Source: Psoroptes ovis
Taxonomy: Eukaryota; Arthropoda; Arachnida; Sarcoptiformes; Psoroptidae
Direction: 5' to 3'
Assembly: GCA_002943765.1 (NCBI GenBank)
Contig: PQWQ01000012.1
Span: 124,001-188,000 of the forward strand
DNA: 64,000 nucleotides
The notes under the pieces are model-generated. The model worked only from the letters and a program-made list of their open reading frames with translations, was not told where the DNA came from and ran no database searches. Positions 1 to 13,206 of this stretch are shown here, piece by piece. The translations under genes and the position numbers were made by a program. How positions within the stretch are numbered: position 1 is the stretch's first letter; the number at the start of each line of letters is the position of its first letter.

Positions 1-1
1 T

Positions 2-3000
2 TTGAAATCGATACTATCGTCGAAAATAATCGAATCAATCGATTATCGTTTGGAAATACTCGAAAATTTATTCTCGTTATTATTCATATCATATGAACAT
101 TTGAAATCGAAACATATTGACCATGAAAATCAGCTAAAATATGATCAATTCAACGATGATGATGATGATGCCGAAGATTATCAGATGGACGAGACGATCG
201 TCGAACAATTCGATCGGCCGAAGTCGAAATCGAACGGCCGTAAACATTCGTCTTCGGCTACGAACAAGTCTTCAGCAATGACATCATCGATGATGATGAA
301 GAAATTATCGTCAAAGAATTTCCTCTGTCCGAACTGGTTGATTGCTAAATTGCTGGAAATCATTGAAACGATCCTGTATCGAACGAATGTTGATTTGATC
401 AACCAGAATGATTGTGATAATTCAATGAGTAATGATAAGGTGGAAAAATTAAAATTCCGTATAAGACGATTACTGAGATATGTAAGCGATGCTAAATTCC
501 GTTACGAAGTTATATGGCCAGCATTTGACAGCCAACAGCTGATGATGTCACAATCATCGATGTCATCGATTATTACTTCAACGACCACCACCACAACATC
601 ATCATCATCGATATCATCGACAATTGATCAACAGTTGAATTCGTTGCAATCAACAAATAGTGGTGATAATAATCAGCTGATTAATGTTCCACCGGTGAAA
701 CCAGATGATCCTGGTGATCCCGAATCAGTTTCGAAGCTAAATGGCCATAATATCAAATGTCAAAATACATTGATATCATGTATGTTGTCATCATATGAAC
801 AATTATTATGTTATACATTGAATGAGAATCGTTTGAAAAACGCGAGGCAAATAATTGAATTGTTTGGCCCTGAGTTATTCGATACGAAACCATTCAAAGA
901 GCTACAACTGTTGGATTATCTCCAGGAATTTGATCAACAAATCCGGTTATTCAACCAGCAGCCGAAGACTGTCCGGCCAGACAGTGATGAACCCTCGAAT
1001 TCCACTGAAGACATGATCAACGATCATAAAATCAATGATCAGACTAATGCTAATTCAATGAAAATCAATTCGAATCGATCAAATATTGATCATATAATCA
1101 ACAAATGGCAATTATCATCATCACAAATACAATCAATCCTATATGAAATGTTGTTGAAAATGGATATAAATATTGATCAAACATTGAAATTATCATTATT
1201 GCTGGATTATTCCCTAAGTAAATGTCCATCGTTGATGATATCCGAATCGATTATCGAATCAATTGTGGAAAATAGCTCAAATGATCTATTTCGATCTAAA
1301 TCATCAATCGATTCAATGTCCAGTGAGTCGAAATTGCCGGCAAATGTTGAAATTTTCCTTAAAAATATTCAAAAATTTCTTAGAAATCTCGCGAATCACA
1401 TTGATCTTGATGCAATATCAATGAATGATTATTTGAAATTCTCATTACCCCTGTTATTATCGAACAAATCAACGAAAATAGCCGTATCGATATTCGATGT
1501 ACAATCGATTATCGAAGAATTATCTCGACAAAATGAAATCATGGTTAATTATCAACGATTTCAACAATTGTTGAATGATTTGGATAATTTAATGATTGAT
1601 GATCCAGAAATATCGAATAATGGCGATGATAACAATGATCAATCATCGAAATTGAATCAAATATATGAACAATTGATTAATCAATGTAAATCGGAGCGAT
1701 ATCAATATTTATTGGCCTTATATCGATACATTGTCAAAGTAAATGATGCACTAATCGAATGTCGTAAACGTGATTTATCCACCAACGACAACAATAACAA
1801 TGATGGTAAATCGATACCAACGACCATAATTTACACCATGAGATCTAAATTTTCCATCCTTAAACAAAGTCCTTCGGCAATATTATGTTCAATGGTCATT
1901 AAATCGAAAATATCACCAAAAATTATCGATGATTTAGCTGATGTTATGAAGGTTAACCTGTTGAGCATACTCTGTTCGGTTTATTGTCCATCAATTCCAT
2001 CAACAATGTTACCGTTGACCAGCGTAGAATTTACCATAACCGAATTATGTCAACCATCCATATGTCAAGTGATACAATTATATCGTCGAAATATGGAAAC
2101 GATTCATTCGAAATTGAAATATTTAATCATAAATGATTATTTTAGTAATGATTCAATGACGATTAATACGTCAACTATTGATAATAATAATGGTGGCAAC
2201 ACCGTTGATGATGATCAATCATCGGAATTTCAACCATTAATCAATGAAGATGTCCTAAACTATTTCCACTGTAAATGTCCAATATTGGTCGAAATACTTC
2301 GACTTTTACAATGGATAAATGATTCGAATTATGATGTTGACACATTTAAAGATGATCATCCAAGAATCTTGAACTTGAATGATGATTTACCATTATCCAA
2401 ATGGTTGCGGTTGATTCAAGAAAAATTCTTGAATCATCGATCCTCAGCAACATCGCCATCATGGCTGCTGCTCGCATTCTATCCACGAATACCGACTGGT
2501 CAAAATTCGATTATTAAAATCCTGGAATCATTGACAAGTGATTATAATTATCAACAAATATATCAGCTATTTGAATATTTGGAAGATTATTCAACAATGT
2601 TTGATCATCATAATCAAATGATTAATGATAATCATTCACCATTCGATCAAATTCCACAATTGAAAACCTATCAATTGTTCCGAAATTCAATTCTCTTGTG
2701 TTTAGCATTTATCAAAGAAGATTATAAATACATATTTCAAATTGAAAATGATTATCGAATGAAAATCAATGCAATCCTATATATGGTGAATACATTTGAA
2801 ATGTATGAACAAACATTTTATGCAACCAGATTGATACGGTTGACGTCGCAACATATCAATGATGATTATGATGATAATGGTGATTTCGATGATAATTTGA
2901 ATGGTTTAAAGCTGAAATTACAAAAACTGCTCAAAGAAATTGAATTCTATGCATCCGTAGGTCAATTAACCGGTTTGAAATCATGGAAATTAACGAAAAT

Positions 3001-6000
3001 CAACTTGGATTTTATCGATATTTTAACCATTGTTAAAATACGTAAACGTTATCAACTGATTATTGATTGGTATGAGCTAAATGATTATAATCTGCAATCA
3101 AACACCGAAGATGGTACATCGTTCGATGACAATTGTCTGGACCTGGTAATTGAATTATTAATCCTTGCATTCAGTGAACAGAATGATTATCAATCGTTGA
3201 AACAATTTATCAGCAAACAACAATCGATTATGAATATAAATTCGACGAATATCATAATAATAATTGAAAAATTATTAAATCAATCAGAGAATTTAAATTT
3301 ACGATTATTTTTAATCGATTTCTTACTTCAATATTATCAAACACATAATAATCAACAGCAACAGAATCAATTATTAATCTATCAATATCAACAACATCGA
3401 TTAGGCATTGAAATAATGAAATTATTACCGCAGAAACTGCTGAAAGATTACATTGATTTATCACCGATACCATCGTTGATTGTTGAACAATTACTCATGA
3501 ATAATGAAATTGAAACATTGAATCGTATTATAAATCAATTTCGATTGATTAATGCTGATGAGCTGGTCGAAAAATATGCACAAAAATCTGTTTATTGTGA
3601 ATTCCTATACGATATGAATACGCTATTTGATGATAGTGATATGACTGTTATATCATCTGATTCATCATTTATGATGATGAATAATAGTAATATGATCAAT
3701 AATTCATTTTCAATACCTTCAACTGTACCATCGAAAGATCAATGGATATCGGATCAATCCAAAACACATTGTATGATGTGTAATATTGTTCGTTTTGGAA
3801 TGGTAAGTGTTGGAACAATTTGATTGATTCGAATGATTTTAATTCGAAATTTTTCCATTTCCACAGATAAATCGACGCCATCATTGCCGCCGATGTGGCC
3901 GCGTCATTTGCAGTGGTTGCTCTTCGAATTCGATTCTGATCGCCGAAATTAATCCAAACATACCGGTCCGTGTTTGTGATGATTGTTATGTTTGGTCAAC
4001 TAAATCCATCAGCATCAACAGCCGAAGTGATGGCCGTAAAATTAGTGTAAATTCATTTGATCAATCGAATTCAATGATCAATGGTAATAATAATCGTATA
4101 CGAACACAATGGAAATTATCGATAATTGATGAACAATTTAATCAAAATCGACGGCAAGAATTCTCGTATGAATCATCACCATCTGTTTCGCTATGTTTGG
4201 CCATATTACAGCTTCATTCAAACAAACCGAAATGTTGTAAATTTATCGTAGAAAAAATATGTGCCCCATTAATCGAGACAATTTCATCGAAAAATATTGA
4301 TTCAACATTATTAATTGAAATGATTCGTTCATTACTGATATCAACACGTGTATCATTTGAAAATCAAATCTATAACAATGGTTCAAGATCATCGACAATG
4401 ATTATGAATCAAGAATCATTGCAATCGAATTCGATCAATGGTATTGAACAGTTGAATTGGTATTTGGATCGTTTGGATGTAATACGGATGTTGATTAATG
4501 CAAATTATTGCAACAAAGACCTTATAACCTTGGTATTGAATAACAATATTCAAAAATTGCAAGAAAAATTGCTGGAATCCGAACGATTCGAATTGATTAT
4601 TGATATATCGAAAAAATATGGAATCGAATTCAGTTCCATATGGAAATCATGGGCGCTGATTGCGTTGAAATATTTACATTTCAATGAAGCACGACAAAAA
4701 TTTTCCCGATATTTTGATCAAATAAAACGACCAACCGATGTACAGAAAACGTTGCGTATCATTGTCGATACACTGGTATCGATTAATTCATCATATACGA
4801 TGCCACAATATTCTTGTAAAGATAAATGTTCGGCATTGATTGCTGGCCGTTTTGATTTTCTCGTGGATTCCACTCGCTCAACAAGTAATCAAGCGTCGAA
4901 TCGTTCAAAATTAAAACCGAAAATATTTCAAGAAATCATTTATTATCTTCAAACATATGGCACTCGAGATGATCAATTACAATTCTATGTGAATAATTTC
5001 TATTGGAAAGAAGCGATCGATGTTTATTTACAATCATCGAGTTCAATCGCAATGAATGCAACAACAACAACAAATGAACAAAAATCAATTATTCTGAACA
5101 ATTTCTTAGAGAAAATCTTCATTCCAGCCCAGACAAATGGACAATTAAAGCAACTGCTACAATCGCTACGATCATTGGATCAAGCTACGAAGCTACAGCG
5201 ACAATCAGAAAAACTGATCAATGAATCAATGATAAATGTTTGTAAATATTTAAATCGTCAAAGCTATTACCATTCGTTGAATTGTGTACAAATATTTATG
5301 CAAGATTATCTTCGTGCAGCCATAACACAGATTAATTATTTTTTCTTGTCAACATCGTTGAATATCGATGGTATTGATCATGATCATGATCATGATCGAA
5401 TGTTTCAAGATTCGAATCAGCTGATTTCGAACCAAGATAATTTAAATAATTTCAATCTTCTATATTCACGGATGAAATATTTGGAAAAAGCCAAATATTA
5501 TTGTAATTTATATTTACAAAATATTGATTATATTCATCACCAACAGCAGCAACAACAAAATATCCAATCAGCTGATCGTGGTTCAACAATATTAATCGTC
5601 GATAGTAAAGATGTTTACAAACAAATCCGACTGATTGAATTACAAATGGATATATTGAAAAAATTTAATTCTAAATCTTCGATGAATAATATCCAATATC
5701 CAGTTACCATTCGGGTCGAATTAGATGATTCGAATAATTGGATTAATTGCCGAAAATCGCCGTTGATTCTGTCATCGTTTGCCATCACTGAAATATATCG
5801 TCAAAACCAGCAGCTGCAGCTGTCAGATGATAAATCGAATAAATCAACGCTGATCCAGCGATCATTATCACCACCGTATCCACCAACATTACTTGAACAT
5901 GACCCTTTACGTAAAAGCTTGATCACTGCGTATGTTATATTGTATTATGGCCGTAAAAGTGTTGGATCATCATCATCATCTTCGACTACGTCGATTACTA

Positions 6001-6681
6001 CATCGAATAATGAAAATTCGAATTATATCGAAGATGGTTTCCGTTGTGCGTTGCGTATCATTCAGGTAGTAACCTTTGTTTATGCCTTGTTCGATGATTT
6101 AATTGATTTTATTAATTCATTCATTTATGAAGGACCATCAATTGAATGGTGAACTAATCCACCGGATTACATTGCTGCTGTTGTTGGCACAATACTTGGA
6201 ACGTAATGAATCATTGGATAAAATATCTCGAGATTTGAAACAATTATTAACGATAATACGTTCAACATATGATTTGGATGATGATAATGGTAATGATGAT
6301 AATAATAACAACAATGGGAATAATAACACGAATATAAATGATGATCTAATATCGATTGGTTTGAATTTCATCGATTTATTGATTCAAAATTTATCATTGA
6401 TCAATGAAAATTTGATATCAAAGGATTATCATCAAATATCGCTGATGAAGCTGTCTGAATTAAAAGAAATTCTTATTAAATTGATTGAAAATAATAATTA
6501 TCGTATCGATGCATACCTAATGATTGGTAAACTTAAACTAGCCTACTTGTTTGCTGCACAATGTAATCAACGATCATTTATTGAACGAGTACTGCGTCGA
6601 GCTAAACAAATGAATGATATTCATTATGTGAAAATATGTGAAATGTGGTTACGGAAAAATTCAATGAATTCAATGAATTGA
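2..6681 (+). CDS. ZFYVE26: Spastizin / FYVE domain protein 26, 5'-truncated by window edge
   Basis: Three exons join in frame: 2-3802, 3867-6065 and 6133-6681. Both introns (64 and 67 bp) are GT-AG and phase 0, and 2182 residues are visible. The start lies left of the window. The diagnostic region is a FYVE zinc finger split by the first intron: WISD and CMMC at the end of exon 1, then INRRHHCRRCG, CSGC and RVCDDC in exon 2. All three FYVE signatures (WxxD, R+HHCR+CG, RVC) are intact, so PI3P binding is expected. The long helical flanks on both sides fit spastizin (human form about 2540 residues). In animals this protein works with spatacsin and AP-5 on endosomes and lysosomes and in cytokinesis. 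Asp, Asn and Ser runs look lineage-specific. The family call rests mainly on the FYVE motif plus the very large size and position of the domain; another giant FYVE protein is unlikely. Confidence 0.88.
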
Positions 6682-7654
6682 ATCGCATGTGATTTGGACG
6701 TTCAAGATGCTTCCAAAATCAAAATTTACCAAGAATCTTTGCCTTAAAAATTATCAAATGGCCATTCCACTGTTAAAGATCGTCATAATCTTCTTAATCT
6801 GTGATTTTTTCAAATATTTTAAAAACAAAACAATCAAAACGTGTCAAATATATTTATCTATATTCAAATGTTTGTTTTTATTTTATTTTGTCAATAAATT
6901 TTTTTACATTTTTCAAATTTTTCAAATTTCCCGCCAAAAACACAAAGCAAAAACCTTCAAAATCGAAGCCTTCAAATTGTTGAAGGTTAAACTCTTCGAA
7001 GAAAAAAAATTCGATTCTATTTTAACCCCTTTTGTTTGTCTGATGGTTATTCGCGAAACAAAACAATTGACAAGTACACTGACCTTTGATGATGATGATG
7101 ATGATCATCATCAAGACTTGATGATCATACTAATTATGGTTTTGTGGTAATGGCGTGTCTGTACAAGTGTATGCGTGTCTGTGCATGATTGTTCGGCAGC
7201 CAATTATCAAATGAGCCTACCAACACACATGTACTCACTCATTGTCTAATTCGGGGGTTTGTCACTTTTGTATCATTTTTCAATTCCCGAACAATTCCTG
7301 TCGAATGAATACTAATTTTTCGGTTAACCAACCGACCCGTCGACAACTGACCAATGTGTGTGTGTGTGTGTAATTAAGACTATGATTAGTCTTGGTGATA
7401 AGTGCTGACAAATACACTGAAAATGACAAGTGTCTGGTGGTTGGTGGTGGTGGGTTAATAAGTGGGTAAAAATAGAAACGGATCATTCTACCGTCTCTCG
7501 TGAATTCATCGTGATGAAAGGCGTTGGCGTTTGATCACAGAGGCAAATCAAAGCTTAAAATTGTCAGCAAATTTGGATTTTTTAGGGGTGAAGAAAATTT
7601 GTCAAAGATTGGCCAAATGACCAATTAATCAATTAATTGAAAATTCACAAGTTC
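6682..7654. other. Intergenic, 3' flank of ZFYVE26
   Basis: No gene is recognised. Open frames here are AT-rich and low in complexity. It holds the ZFYVE26 polyA hexamer, a GAT/ATC microsatellite near 7090-7112 that can fold back on itself, and a (GT)n run near 7354-7371. Confidence 0.6.
6893..6898 (+). promoter_or_regulatory. Candidate polyadenylation signal of ZFYVE26
   Basis: AATAAA lies about 210 bp after the ZFYVE26 stop codon, in a T-rich stretch. It is the first canonical hexamer I see downstream. Confidence 0.45.
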
Positions 7655-7990
7655 GAAAATTTCCAAAGGCTATAGCCTTAGATTTTGATGAATTTTTCGA
7701 AAATTTCCAAAGGCTATAGCCTTAGATTTTGATGAATTTTTCGAAAATTTCCAAAGGCTTTAGCCTTAGATTTTGATGAATTTTTCGAAAATTTCCAAAG
7801 GCTATACACTTAGATTTTTTCAAAATTTTCAAAAATTTCCAAAGGCTATACACTTAGATTTTTTCAAAATTTTCAAAAATTTCCAAAGGCTATACACTTA
7901 GATTTTTTCAAAATTTTCAAAAATTTCCAAAGGCTTTAGCCTTAGATTTTGATGAATTTTTCGAAAATTTTCAAAGACTATAGTCTTCGA
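7655..7990. repeat. 44-bp tandem repeat array, about 7.6 copies
   Basis: The unit has a constant head (GAAAATTTCCAAAGGCT) followed by one of two tails: TAGCCTTAGATTTTGATG, or TACACTTAGATTTTTTC. Both variants keep the 44-bp period. The order is three copies of the first type, three of the second, then one of the first and a decayed end. The first variant carries the 14-bp palindrome AAGGCTATAGCCTT. The pattern suggests local duplication followed by homogenisation of a middle block. Confidence 0.9.
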
Positions 7991-8456
7991 ATCAGAAAAA
8001 TCAAATATAATCAATTATTATAATAATCAATGTTATTAATGAGGAAGAAAAAAATAAATGTGTATTTTTAGTATTAATGAATGGTGGTAGTAATTATTAT
8101 TATTATTATTATTATGTAACTTGCTTTGTATGTGAAAAAATTAATTTATTGATTAATTATGATTTTCAAAAATTCAAGTTTTTTCCTCTCTCTGTCTGTC
8201 TCTTTGCTTAGTCAATGAATGCTGTTGTCTTCTATGGTGTGTGGTATGGGTTTTTTTTTATTTGTTATGTTCTTCTTCAAAAATGAATGAATGAAAAAAA
8301 GCATATGTTTCACATTAACTTAATGTTATAAGTATGAAAATGAATGTTTTTAATTTTAATCGAGAAATAGCATATTTTTAAATTTTTCATTCAAAATAAT
8401 TATCCATCGTCGAATGTTTAATGTTTTAAAACAAATAGTCCTTCATAGACATATTT
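7991..8456. other. 3' flank of the beta-tubulin gene
   Basis: AT-rich and non-coding. On the minus strand AATAAA occurs at about 8145-8150 and 8257-8262, suitable as polyadenylation signals for beta-tubulin. A (TTA)n run lies near 8096-8116. Confidence 0.5.
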
Positions 8457-9926
8457 TCAAGCTTCTTGTTGTGGATCTTCTTCCTCTTCAAATTCACCAT
8501 CATCTTCGGCTGTTGCCTCTTGATATTGTTGGTATTCACTGACTAAATCATTCATATTCGATTCGGCTTCGGTGAATTCCATTTCATCCATGCCTTCACC
8601 AGTATACCAATGCAAGAAAGCTTTACGTCGGAACATAGCTGAAAAAGGAGAGAAATATGTAATTGAAATTGAACCAGTAAAAAATTTATGTCTTTGATAA
8701 TTTACCTGTAAATTGTTCAGAAATTCGGCGGAATAATTCTTGAATGGCAGTTGAGTTACCAATGAATGTGGCCGACATTTTCAAGCCTCGTGGTGGAATA
8801 TCGCAAACGGCTGTTTTAACATTGTTTGGAATCCATTCAACAAAGTATGAACTATTTTTGTTTTGAACATTTAACATTTGTTCATCGACTTCTTTCATTG
8901 ACATACGGCCACGGAAGATGGCGGCGACAGTCAAATAACGACCGTGTCGTGGATCGCAAGCAGCCATCATATTTTTCGAATCAAACATTTGTTGAGTCAA
9001 TTCTGGCACGGTCAATGCACGATATAATTGAGAGCCACGTGAAGTTAGTGGAGCAAAACCAGGCATGAAAAAGTGTAAACGTGGGAATGGTACCATGTTG
9101 ACGGCCAATTTTCGGAGATCAGCATTCAATTGACCAGGGAAACGTAAACATGTTGTAACACCAGACATGGTGACAGATACCAAATGATTAAGATCACCAT
9201 AAGTGGGTGTGGTCAATTTCAATGTTCGGAAACAAATATCATACAAAGCTTCGTTGTCGATACAGAAGGTTTCATCAGTGTTTTCAACTAATTGATGTAC
9301 GGATAAAGTTGCATTGTATGGTTCGACAACAGTATCAGATACTTTCGGTGATGGTACAACAGAGAATGTGTTCATAATACGATCAGGATACTCTTCGCGA
9401 ATCTTTGAGATTAATAATGTACCCATACCAGAGCCGGTACCACCACCCAATGAATGAGTCATTTGGAAACCTTGGAGACAATCGCAACCTTCTGCTTCCT
9501 TGCGGACAACATCAAGCACAGCATCTACAAGTTCGGCACCTATAGTGAAAAAAGAATGTCAATACAAAATTTCCAATCACAAGCACTGATTCAAAGCTTA
9601 CCTTCAGTGTAATGTCCTTTTGCCCAATTATTACCGGCACCACTTTGTCCAAAAACAAAATTATCAGGTCTAAAAAGATGTCCAAATGGACCGGAACGTA
9701 CCGAATCCATTGTACCAGGTTCAAGATCGACAAGAACAGCACGTGGTACATATTTACCATTCGATGCTTCATTATAATAAACATTAATACGTTCTAATTG
9801 TAAATCACTATCACCACGATATGAACCGCTTGGATCGATACCATGCTCGTCAGAGATGACTTCCCAAAATTTCGAACCAATTTGGTTACCACATTGACCG
9901 GCTTGAATGTGAACAATTTCTCGCAT
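8457..9926 (-). CDS. TUBB: Beta-tubulin
   Basis: Exons on the minus strand are 9926-9602, 9539-8706 and 8638-8457, with introns of 62 and 67 bp (GT-AG). The spliced product is 446 residues, normal for the family. It starts with MREI, the motif that mediates co-translational autoregulation of tubulin mRNA, and contains the GTP-binding loop GGGTGSG at residues 140-146. It ends in the acidic tail EFEEEEDPQQEA, which is typical of beta isotypes. The protein polymerises with alpha-tubulin into microtubules and hydrolyses GTP at the exchangeable site. Residues 167, 198 and 200 are Phe, Glu and Phe, the benzimidazole-sensitive combination known from nematodes and fungi. The start is set by the universal MREIVHIQAGQ N-terminus. 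No alpha-tubulin gene is present in the window. Confidence 0.99.
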
Positions 9927-11973
9927 TTTTTAATTAATAAATTAAAATCGAACAATAATAAAACGAAAATGAGGATGATTTTTATATCAAATAATGATAT
10001 CTAAAATTTAGAACAAAACGACGATCACCAAAGAGAAAAAAGGGAGGAAAATATAATAATTAATACAAAATTGATTAAATAATTAATTAAAAATTAATGT
10101 TAATTAAAATAATGAAAATAAAACAATGACTAACCAAATAAAAAAGAAATCAATGACAAATGATAATAATTCACACACACACACACTTTGAAACTTAATA
10201 AAAATTAATCGTTACGATTAATCGAATCGAATCCAATCAAATGAATGATTACAAGATTGAATACTGCGGCAAATGATTAATAAACACCAACTGAAATTTT
10301 TGTAAATGGCGATATGAAAATTTCAAACGATCAAATAGCAAAATAATAATAAAACGACTAAAATACAAAATATAAAGCTTCAAAATAACACAAATCAAAA
10401 AAATGCGGTATGTTTGACGAGGAAATGACGGTTATAAATACACATTCAATACAATTATAAATTGAATTAGTGAAGCACTGATTATTGTTGCTTCTGCTTA
10501 CTTCGAACGTTTGTTGTTCACATACTAAACGTTCGAATTCGATTTCTTTGCATTTTTTATTGTTCGAAAACCACGCCAAAATGAAAATCGGAAAAAGGTA
10601 GTAGCATTGCATAGTGTTGTGCGTGATAACAATTGATAGTAGCGACTCCTAGCAATAATCGATTCGGCATGTGTTTATGCACACACACACACACATATAT
10701 ATAAAATGATGATGCAGCATTATGCGCGCGCATTTTTTTTTTTGAAAATTTTTCGAACTGAAAGAAAAGAATGATGAAAAAAACGGTTGAAATTTTTTTT
10801 TTTGGGCGAGTCATTGTGTGTATGTGTGTGTGTGCAAGCTGCCCAAAAACGGTGAGGAGCGAAAATTTAATCGATTAATGATTGTTTGTAATTGGTCGTT
10901 CGGTTGAAATTAAGTGAGGATGAGTCATTGTTTTCGAATCACTGAAAAAAGAGTTGAAAAAATTTTACCGCATTGCTGTTTTATTGCCACTACCACCACA
11001 ACTGCACTAAATGCCACTACCACAACAAATTTTATGATTCGAATTTCGAATTTGAGAAATAACATGGCTGAAATTAGTGAAATGTGTTTGTCTGTGTGTG
11101 TGTAAAGATTATTCGAGAACAAAAATTGATTCAAGAGGGGGACACAAAATGAAAATGAGGAGGAGGAAAATGAACAAAAGGGGATTGGTCATTTTCGAAT
11201 TTTTTTCGATTCGAATCATTCGAAAAAATAAAATTCTATTTACACACATTTGGATCGAAATGGAATTTTTTCAAAAATTCCAAATGATTAATCAATGGGA
11301 TTAGATTTGATCAAAATCAAAGGATTAATAATTTTGATTGATTAATCAAGAAAAATTTCTCAAATTTCTTCGGAAAAATTTGATTTTATCAAGATGTTAT
11401 CATGATATTTAATCCTTCAAGCACACGATTAAGCAAGGATTATCATTTAATGATCGATTTTAGGGTGATAATCAATGATTAATTAGGGGCAAAAATTTGA
11501 ATCAATTTGTCATGAAATGTCCTGATTTCATTGAAGCTTTTATTCCGTTCGTTGGATTAATCGTCTTTGTTTTTGTTTATGAATGACAATCAATCAATTA
11601 ATTGATCAGATTCACAATGATTATTGGCTGAAAATTTCCGATTAAAATTCGATTGTCAATCAAAAACAATGATTACTTTGGCTTAAAATACCGATTATTA
11701 CACCTAATCAAAGCAAATAATGATAATTTGTACCGATATATCACTGACAGGTAAATTTTTCTGATTCATTTTCCTATGAAAAAGTATTGCAGACGATAAT
11801 TTGGTTTGAAAATGAATGAAATGAAATGATTTTTCAATTTTATATCAATGGTTTGTAATTGTTTACCATCTATTATTTTTACATTTCGACATTGAAATCA
11901 TCAATTGTGAAACTAATTCAATTCTTTTATTTATCATTTTTTAAAATAGAAATTTAGATATTTCAACATTTAA
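9927..11973. other. Intergenic, upstream of beta-tubulin
   Basis: No coding sequence is recognised. The 5' UTR and promoter of beta-tubulin must lie at its left end. It contains CA and TA dinucleotide runs near 10170-10185 and 10680-10701, T/A homopolymers, and a small palindrome at 10202-10220. A non-coding first exon of tubulin could be hidden here but I cannot place it. Confidence 0.5.
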
Positions 11974-12120
11974 CCCTTAAAACTCGAGCGGTGAACATTA
12001 CTCACCATAAGATGTAATGCAGCAACTCGATAGGCGCTCTTCAGTCACCATTTTACATGAGTGTGAAATATCGTCGAACTGCTGGCTCGCTTGCGTTGTA
12101 AATGCCTCGAGTGATAAGGG
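11974..12120. mobile_element. TTAA-flanked MITE (piggyBac-like), copy 1
   Basis: This 147-bp element is flanked on both sides by TTAA. The ends are inverted repeats starting CCC: left CCCTTAAAACTCGAG, right (reverse complement) CCCTTATCACTCGAG, 13 of 15 matching. TTAA targets and CCC termini are the signature of piggyBac-type transposition. A second copy of exactly the same length is at 57126-57272. It has no coding capacity. Confidence 0.85.
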
Positions 12121-12409
12121 TTAAACACTCGGAATTCATGCCATTGAATCAAAATTCATTCAAAATTTGAATGATTCATTGTGAAGCACAGTGAAATTAA
12201 ATTTCAATCATTTTTCACCCTAAAATAACCATGACAACTATTGAAAATGCTGCATTCGAAAATGCATTGAAAATTACCGAAGAGACAACAACAAGAAGAC
12301 AAAAACAATGGAATATGCTTAATTATTGTTATTATTTTCAATATATCATCATCATCATCGTCATTATTGCTTCAACAAACTACACTCAGAGACTTGTTTA
12401 TTATTATTC

Positions 12410-12491
12410 TTTGGTTGTCCGGAAAGTTTTGGCCGATTTTCATCGGCAACTCTTGATTGATTAAGCGGAATGAACTTTTCGGACAACCTAA
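12410..12491. mobile_element. Mariner-type MITE, type B
   Basis: Ends TTTGGTTGTCC and GGACAACCTAA are inverted. The interior reads GTTTTGGCCGATTTTCATC ... GATTAAGCGGAATGAAC, i.e. type B in reverse orientation. Confidence 0.85.
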
Positions 12492-12700
12492 TGCACATAT
12501 ATCGTTAGCCACAGACAAACCAGCGAACAAGCAGCCATATATTTGCAAATGTAACCACCGAAATGTTTGAAAAAATTATTCTAAATGTCACAATTTATGA
12601 ATTTCAAAACAAAAACATGTTTATTTAACTGAAAAAGTTTTAGATCACCGAAATTAAATGAATGAATTTCAAGACTTGTCACATATCGTATTGAAATATA

Positions 12701-12784
12701 TTAGAGGTTGTCCGAAAAGTTTTTGCCGATTTACTAATTGAAAAACATTTGAAAATCGGTAAAAACTTTTCGGACAACCTCTAA
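12701..12784. mobile_element. Mariner-type MITE, type C-like hairpin
   Basis: Flanked by TA on both sides. Ends are TTAGAGGTTGTCC and its inverse, with an extra AG/CT relative to other copies. Arms pair over about 29 bp. Confidence 0.85.
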
Positions 12785-13124
12785 TATATTTCACTAAATT
12801 CATTGTTTTTTGAGGAGGGGTAGAAGAATAAATGAATGATTATTGTATCTCGAACACCCTCCATAATTATCATCAATTCAATAGATCCGATTGCATCAAG
12901 ACAGAATTTTCCCTGGGGCCCGAGAGTTTGTCCCCCCACTTCGAATCGGGCCGAACAAAAATCCAAAAACATTCGAAAAAGATCCATGGAAACTGATGAA
13001 TAAACAAAAGTGAAAATTTTCGAAAATTTTACGAATGAAATTCACGGAAACTCTTGTGTGTATAATGATAACACGAACAACCTTTGAAGAAAAACACATC
13101 CATTTATGGTCATTCAAGAAAATA

Positions 13125-13206
13125 TTAGACTGTCCGAAAAGTTTTTGACCGGTCATATCGTAGAAAATCAATGGAAAAATCGGTAAAAACTTTTCGGACA
13201 ACGTTA
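13125..13206. mobile_element. Mariner-type MITE, type C
   Basis: Starts TTAGACTGTCCGAAAAG after a TA, with interior GGTCATATCGTAGAAAATCA. The right end (GACAACGTTAG) has diverged. Confidence 0.8.

Noticed and set aside
6689..7150. Long open frame after the ZFYVE26 stop
   Set aside because: Composition is simple AT-rich, homopolymer-like, with a polyA signal inside; treated as 3' flank.
7655..7990. Regular short repeats that could suggest a CRISPR array
   Set aside because: The repeats are contiguous 44-bp tandem units without unique spacers, in an animal genome with introns.
12900..12960. Possible tRNA (T-arm-like TTCGAATC)
   Set aside because: No acceptor stem, D-arm or anticodon arm could be built; TTCGAATC is simply a frequent word in this genome.
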